From positions 1-10,092 of the forward strand of contig JAJYFI010000030.1 in the NCBI GenBank assembly GCA_021790955.1: 10,092 nucleotides of DNA, read 5' to 3'. The stretch is from a bacterium. Lineage in GTDB: Bacteria; Elusimicrobiota; Elusimicrobia; UBA1565; UBA9628. The translations under genes were made by a program, and so were the position numbers. Every line of letters starts with the position of its first letter. Position 1 is the stretch's first letter. A model generated the notes under the pieces. That model was not told the origin of the DNA, searched no databases, and was given only the letters and a program-made list of their open reading frames with translations. This document shows, piece after piece, positions 7,101-10,092 of the stretch.

Positions 7101-7314
7101 GCGCCGTGCGGCGCTGGGCGCCCCGCCCCCGGCTCCCGCCGCCAAAATCCGCCGGCAAGGATGGCGCGTGATCGCTTTGGGGGCCGCGGTGACGGCGGCT
7201 GGATTCGTGGCTCTTTCCCGCGTCGATGCGACGGGACGCAATGCGGCGGCCGTGGCCGCGCCTCTCTTGATCCTGGGCGGCTACGCCGCGATCGGGCTGG
7301 GAATCTTTCTTTAG
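7093..7314 (+). CDS. Small two-helix membrane protein, hypothetical
   Basis: 73 residues with a GTG start at 7093 that overlaps the TPR stop by eight bases; GGAG at 7081-7084 is a plausible ribosome site. A basic N-terminus (AKRR...KIRRQGWR) leads into two hydrophobic helices, about residues 25-42 (VIALGAAVTAAGFVALS) and 50-73 (ending GGYAAIGLGIFL), joined by a short loop with Asp-Ala-Thr-Gly-Arg-Asn. The arrangement recalls small two-helix proteins such as those annotated DUF3098, but I cannot confirm membership. The basic segment before helix 1 suggests the N-terminus stays in the cytoplasm. The same frame is open upstream to 6856, but that part shadows the TPR gene. It is the last gene of the + strand run and its TAG shares bases with the stop of the opposing glycosyltransferase gene. 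Confidence 0.65.
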   Translation: MAKRRAALGAPPPAPAAKIRRQGWRVIALGAAVTAAGFVALSRVDATGRNAAAVAAPLLILGGYAAIGLGIFL

Positions 7315-8234
7315 GACGATCGGGGGCCCGCCGCTTTCGCGAGAAGGCGGGAAGCCGGGTTCGGCGTCAGGTTGTTCATCAGCGGCTTTTTAAAGTAATC
7401 GTCCAAGTCGTCGAGGGCCATGATGATGAAATCGCTCCATTTCCTGGCCAGGAGCTCGCGGTTGAAGAGGCGCAGCCGGTCGTAGTCGACGCCCACGTAG
7501 CCTTTCCCGCCGAAGTGGTGGATGAAAACGTCTTTGGCGACGGCCAAGGAATAGCCCGCCTGCCGTGCGCGCATGCAGTAGTCGTAATCCTCGTAGCCGC
7601 CGGGACCAAAGCGCTCGTCAAGGACGCCGATCGTGTCGACGACCTCGCGCTTGATGAGGAGGCAGAAGCCGATGAGGCGATGGGCGGGGACGACTTGCCC
7701 GTCGAAGCACTTGGCCCATCGGTCGGCGAAAGCCGGGAAGGATCGGAGGCTGGAATACCCGGGCTTTTTCACGAGCTGGATGCCGGCGGCGTGGTTGGTG
7801 CAGGGAGCCACGATTCCTACGGCGGGGTCGCTTTCGGCGCATCGCAACAGCCGCTCCAGCCAGCCGGGCCCGACCACCACGTCGGCGTTGAGAAGCAGGA
7901 CGTAGCGGCCTCGAGAAATCAAAATGCCGTCGTTGTTGCCTCCCGCGAAATACCGGTTTTGATCGTTGAAGATGACCTTGACGTTTTTTCTGGCCCTGAG
8001 CCTGCGCAAATGCGGCCTCGCGCCGTCCGTCGAGGCGTTATCCACGATGATGATCTCATGGGAGCCGGGTTTCGTGTGCCGGGATATGCTCGCGAGACAT
8101 CTCTTCAAATAGGCCCAATCATTGTGGCAGAGCACGACGATGCTGACGAGGGGAGGGGAGGATTTGGCTTTGCGCGGCCCCGGGCCTTTGTTGCGGCGGG
8201 GCGGCTTGACGGACGCCATAAGCGTTTCAGGCAT
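7311..8234 (-). CDS. Family 2 glycosyltransferase (GT-A fold)
   Basis: Transfers a sugar from a nucleotide-sugar donor to a glycan or lipid-linked acceptor, in the cytoplasm or at the inner membrane. From the ATG at 8234 it has 307 residues. After a basic Pro/Lys/Arg-rich leader (1-28) the GT-A domain starts with VSIVVLCHND (30-39), then EIIIVDNASTDG (60-71, nucleotide binding), NRYFAGGNNDG (93-103) and LLLNADV, whose N116-A-D118 is the DxD-type metal site. GGYEDYDYCMRARQAGY (213 onward) is the ED acceptor/catalytic motif typical of rhamnosyltransferase-like COG1216 enzymes. No membrane helix is seen. An ATG at 8219 is an alternative start; the open frame continues to 8486, but there it lies antisense to the neighbouring gene. 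Neither start has a clear Shine-Dalgarno. Donor and acceptor are unknown; O-antigen, capsule or another surface glycan is a reasonable inference. Confidence 0.88.
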   Translation of the reverse strand: MPETLMASVKPPRRNKGPGPRKAKSSPPLVSIVVLCHNDWAYLKRCLASISRHTKPGSHEIIIVDNASTDGARPHLRRLRARKNVKVIFNDQNRYFAGGNNDGILISRGRYVLLLNADVVVGPGWLERLLRCAESDPAVGIVAPCTNHAAGIQLVKKPGYSSLRSFPAFADRWAKCFDGQVVPAHRLIGFCLLIKREVVDTIGVLDERFGPGGYEDYDYCMRARQAGYSLAVAKDVFIHHFGGKGYVGVDYDRLRLFNRELLARKWSDFIIMALDDLDDYFKKPLMNNLTPNPASRLLAKAAGPRSS

Positions 8235-8238
8235 TATA
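8233..8238 (-). promoter_or_regulatory. Consensus -10 box TATAAT overlapping the glycosyltransferase start
   Basis: On the - strand the sequence reads TAGTATAATG, a perfect TATAAT whose last bases are part of the ATG at 8234. The best 17-base-spaced -35 (CTGCAT) is poor. If this box is used, transcription would begin near 8226, downstream of the ATG at 8234 and about seven bases before the ATG at 8219, favouring the shorter start and an almost leaderless mRNA. Confidence 0.4.
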
Positions 8239-8245
8239 CTAGAAT
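8235..8245 (+). promoter_or_regulatory. -10 box(es) for the nucleotidyltransferase-like gene
   Basis: The + strand carries TATACT (8235-8240) running into TAGAAT (8240-8245), both close to the -10 consensus, in a short AT-rich island between two divergent genes. No good -35 is found at 16-18 bases; TTGACG at 8206-8211 is 23 bases away from TATACT, too far. A transcript from here would begin at about 8247-8252, leaving 4-9 bases before the ATG at 8256. Confidence 0.4.
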
Positions 8246-8255
8246 TGCCTTTTTC

Positions 8256-9854
8256 ATGCAGATACTGAAAGATGCGATTCGTCGCGCGGTGATTGCGACC
8301 CATCAGACGCCCGGCCTGAAGTCTCTCTATCGTTGGATTTACCGGCGCTCGGCGGATGTTTTTTCCTGGGGGCTTCAACGCAAGGCCGGGCAGGAGCTGA
8401 GAGGGGCCTATTTGCGCCGGGGTCTCTCGGGGGATGGCTGGCGGCCCGGCGTGAGCGACATCGACATTCTCGTCCTCCTCGATCAAGAGATCGTTCGCGC
8501 GGGCGTCCGGGCCCTGGGAGGGATCTGGCGGTACCTTCGACGGTTCAAGTTTTTCTGCCCTTTGTTGGGCGAGGTGCAGATCACGACTCCCGCCGGCCTG
8601 GAATTATTCGCTCGGGCGGGAGGCGTCCGTGCCGGCGAGATCGGCGGTTGGAAGCGGCTTGGAAGGGCGGCTCCCTTGGAGGCGCAGCCTCCATCCCGGA
8701 GCCCCGCCGCCTCGGATCGGGAGCGGCTGCGCGAAGCCTCGCGCGCCTATCTGGAGCTTTGCAGGACATGCCTCGACGCGGCGTCGACGCCGCGATTGCC
8801 GCCGGAGTTCGGCTTCAAAGTGTTCAAGTATTCGATGGACGCGTGGCGATACTCGCGGGCTTGCGGCGCGGCGGGGACGCCGACGCGTTCCCAGATGGCC
8901 GAGATATTAGGAGCGGAATGGCGGGACGTCCGGCGCCATGCCCTGGCGCATCCAGCCTCCATGACTTATGAGACCGCCATGAGCTTCCTGCGCGGCTCTC
9001 TGCTTGAGATCGAGCGGGCAACGCCCGTCTCCATCGGCGCGGCCCACGCGGATGATGCGACCGATATGCCGGCGCCCTCCCTTCCCGGGCCGCGAGGCTT
9101 CGGAGCCGAGGTATGGCGGCGGCGCCTGCTTCAGCTTCACCAGACGCCGCTCTTGTCGGCGGCCGGCTTCTGCGTCGACGGATTCCAGGGGTGGCTCCTC
9201 ATCCTGCCGGAGATCCCGACGAGGGAGACGTTTCAGGCGGCTTGGGAACGAATGCGGCGATGGCGCGGGGGGGATAATGCCTTCTCGGGGCCCGGCTATT
9301 TGGTCACCAAGGGCTTCGTCGAACGCATGGGCAACGGCCTTTACGCGGGGACCCCTTTCTCGCGGCTTGCCTTCCCCGCAGATCCTCCTGGCATCGCCGC
9401 CTGCTCCTATACGCGTCGATCGCTGTGGGCGGAGCGCTACCGCGTGGTGGGGCGATGGAGCGGGGCCGCGTCGCGTCGGCCGCGACAAGAATCGCTTCGC
9501 TCGTGGATGCGTCAGGCCGCCGCCGAGTTCGCCGTTTCATGGCTCTCGCCGTGGGACGCGTGGAACGAGGCGCCGGCAGGCAATGCCGGGAAGCTTTTCG
9601 CCGTGGCGAGCGGCCTGTTGAGCGTCCGTCTCTTCCTGCGGCACGGCCGCCTTGTGGACCCGGCCGATATCGACGCGATCTTAGGGGCCTGCCGGGATGA
9701 GATGCCTGGGCCGGCCCCGGCCCTCGATCGCCTCGAGGAGGACCTGCTGGACCTTCCGGAGACAGCGCTTGACTCTATGCCGCCGATCAAGATATTCGAC
9801 GTTTGCCGACCCCTCGTGCAGGAATCGCTGTCCGCGCTCGGGATTGCGGTATAA
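8256..9854 (+). CDS. Nucleotidyltransferase-fold protein with large uncharacterised C-terminal region
   Basis: 532 residues; no specific family recognised. Near the N-terminus, G56-L-S-G-D-G-W-R-P-G-V-S-D68-I-D70-ILVLLD matches the Pol-beta/MNT nucleotidyltransferase signature GSxxxGxxxPGxSDID, with D68 and D70 as metal ligands. E106 in LLGEVQI is a candidate third carboxylate. A helical section follows (about 150-245) with KYSMDAWRYSRACGAAGTPTR, resembling the helical domain behind aminoglycoside-type nucleotidyltransferases. The remaining roughly 280 residues are rich in Trp and Arg and contain no motif I know. No signal peptide or membrane helix is evident, so it should be cytoplasmic. The start at 8256 lies just behind the -10 boxes and lacks a Shine-Dalgarno; the open frame continues upstream to 7161 but is then antisense to the glycosyltransferase. 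Activity (adenylylation, sugar-nucleotide formation or other) cannot be assigned. Confidence 0.72.
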   Translation: MQILKDAIRRAVIATHQTPGLKSLYRWIYRRSADVFSWGLQRKAGQELRGAYLRRGLSGDGWRPGVSDIDILVLLDQEIVRAGVRALGGIWRYLRRFKFFCPLLGEVQITTPAGLELFARAGGVRAGEIGGWKRLGRAAPLEAQPPSRSPAASDRERLREASRAYLELCRTCLDAASTPRLPPEFGFKVFKYSMDAWRYSRACGAAGTPTRSQMAEILGAEWRDVRRHALAHPASMTYETAMSFLRGSLLEIERATPVSIGAAHADDATDMPAPSLPGPRGFGAEVWRRRLLQLHQTPLLSAAGFCVDGFQGWLLILPEIPTRETFQAAWERMRRWRGGDNAFSGPGYLVTKGFVERMGNGLYAGTPFSRLAFPADPPGIAACSYTRRSLWAERYRVVGRWSGAASRRPRQESLRSWMRQAAAEFAVSWLSPWDAWNEAPAGNAGKLFAVASGLLSVRLFLRHGRLVDPADIDAILGACRDEMPGPAPALDRLEEDLLDLPETALDSMPPIKIFDVCRPLVQESLSALGIAV

Positions 9855-9883
9855 TTGACAGTCGGGCAATCTTCTGTTATTGT
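9855..9883 (+). promoter_or_regulatory. Near-consensus sigma-70-type promoter for the last gene
   Basis: A perfect -35 TTGACA (9855-9860) is followed by a 17-base spacer ending in TGT, an extended -10 TG motif at 9875-9876, and -10 TATTGT (9878-9883, four of six). It begins at the base directly after the TAA stop of the preceding gene. The expected mRNA start is near 9890, about four bases before the ATG at 9894, which would give a leaderless transcript. A second TATAAT at 9850-9855 overlaps the stop codon but has only a poor -35. Confidence 0.6.
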
Positions 9884-9893
9884 AATCGGCAAT

Positions 9894-10092
9894 ATGCATC
9901 CCGAAGGCCTCGGCCGGCGCCTGCTGGGTTTTTTCAACCAGCGGATCACCATTATGGTGATCGGCGGCGCCGAAAAACGTCCTTGGCGGTGGCAATTCAC
10001 GGGAGGCTTTCTGATTTTTGCCGCCGCCACGTGGGCGGGTTTGGTCATCTGGGCCGGCTATCTCGTCCAGAATAGGGTGGATTATTGGGTCA
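9894..10092 (+). CDS. N-terminus of a membrane-anchored envelope protein, probably M23-type peptidase (3' end outside window)
   Basis: An open frame of 66 codons runs off the right edge. A short amphipathic N-terminus (RRLLGFFNQRITIMVI, about 8-23) and a basic/aromatic segment (EKRPWRWQF) precede one hydrophobic helix (about 37-58, FLIFAAATWAGLVIWAGYLV), then NRVDYWV. This layout, ending in DYWV after the helix, resembles N-termini of single-pass LytM/M23 metallopeptidases that trim peptidoglycan, but the catalytic domain is not in view, so the family is an inference. No Shine-Dalgarno precedes the ATG; a strong promoter sits so close that the mRNA would be nearly leaderless. An internal ATG at 9954 is a less likely start. 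The frame is continuous with the preceding gene's frame after its stop, but is clearly separate. Confidence 0.6.
   Translation, partial: MHPEGLGRRLLGFFNQRITIMVIGGAEKRPWRWQFTGGFLIFAAATWAGLVIWAGYLVQNRVDYWV
9944..9962. repeat. Perfect 19-bp inverted repeat inside the start of the last gene
   Basis: GATCACCAT, one central T, then ATGGTGATC: nine-base arms match exactly. It lies 50-68 bases after the start codon and about 54-72 bases downstream of the predicted transcription start. A weaker inverted repeat, GCTGG (9923-9927) with CCAGC (9938-9942), precedes it. It could be an operator, an mRNA hairpin or chance. Confidence 0.5.

Noticed and set aside
7161..8255. Upstream extension of the nucleotidyltransferase frame, open for 365 codons across the glycosyltransferase gene on the opposite strand.
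   Set aside because: The - strand frame here encodes a clear family 2 glycosyltransferase with all motifs. Long antisense open frames are expected in GC-rich coding DNA, and the translated extension shows no domain.
8235..8486. Upstream extension of the glycosyltransferase frame on the - strand to 8486.
   Set aside because: It lies antisense to the N-terminus and active-site motif of the divergent gene and precedes the normal GT-A start; the ATG at 8234 or 8219 fits better.
9923..9942. Hairpin GCTGG...CCAGC with a T-run, as a terminator for the nucleotidyltransferase-like gene.
   Set aside because: The T-run is in the loop instead of after the stem, and the hairpin lies inside the next gene's coding region downstream of its promoter.
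1..10092. Mobile elements, CRISPR arrays, tRNA or rRNA genes, toxin-antitoxin or defence systems.
   Set aside because: No repeat-spacer pattern, transposase or integrase motif, or RNA gene signature was seen; nearly every base is within housekeeping or envelope genes. The nucleotidyltransferase-like protein was considered as a MenA/AbiEii-type toxin, but no antitoxin partner adjoins it and it is too long.

Overview
This is a gene-dense, GC-rich stretch of a bacterial chromosome. It is almost entirely housekeeping and cell-envelope genes; I see no phage, transposon, CRISPR, tRNA or rRNA signature. The organism has FtsZ-based division, type IV pilus retraction (PilT), a four-domain S1 protein and a membrane-anchored protein that looks like the start of an M23-type envelope peptidase. 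This fits a diderm bacterium. A high-GC member of Elusimicrobiota is my tentative guess, from the combination of genes and the style of the proteins; the sequence alone does not settle it.

Bases 1-1517 hold the 3' end of ftsZ, cut by the window edge, fused by a TAATG stop/start overlap to pilT. After a 58-base gap with a strong ribosome binding site comes a seven-gene run on the + strand (1576-7314) in which every neighbouring pair overlaps: a deoxynucleoside kinase, a PgeF/YfiH 'laccase-domain' protein, a HisC-type aminotransferase, cytidylate kinase (cmk), an S1-domain protein (rpsA-like), a membrane-anchored TPR protein and a tiny two-helix membrane protein. The overlaps are 14, 4, 4, 4, 23 and 8 bases, which points to one operon with translational coupling. 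Its themes are nucleoside/nucleotide supply, amino-acid transamination, peptidoglycan quality control and translation.

The run ends where it meets a family 2 glycosyltransferase on the - strand (7311-8234); the two stop codons share bases and there is no room for a separate terminator. The glycosyltransferase is divergent from a 532-residue protein (8256-9854) with a nucleotidyltransferase active-site motif and a long C-terminal part I do not recognise. The 21 bases between these two starts carry face-to-face -10 boxes, so the pair may be co-regulated; a role in surface glycan synthesis is only an inference.

The last gene begins at 9894 and runs off the window. A near-consensus promoter (TTGACA, 17-base spacer, extended -10) begins immediately after the preceding stop codon and predicts an mRNA start only a few bases before the ATG. 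A perfect 19-bp inverted repeat lies inside the first codons of this gene. The least explained parts of the window are the nucleotidyltransferase-like protein, the leaderless-looking starts at 8219-8256 and 9894, and this palindrome.
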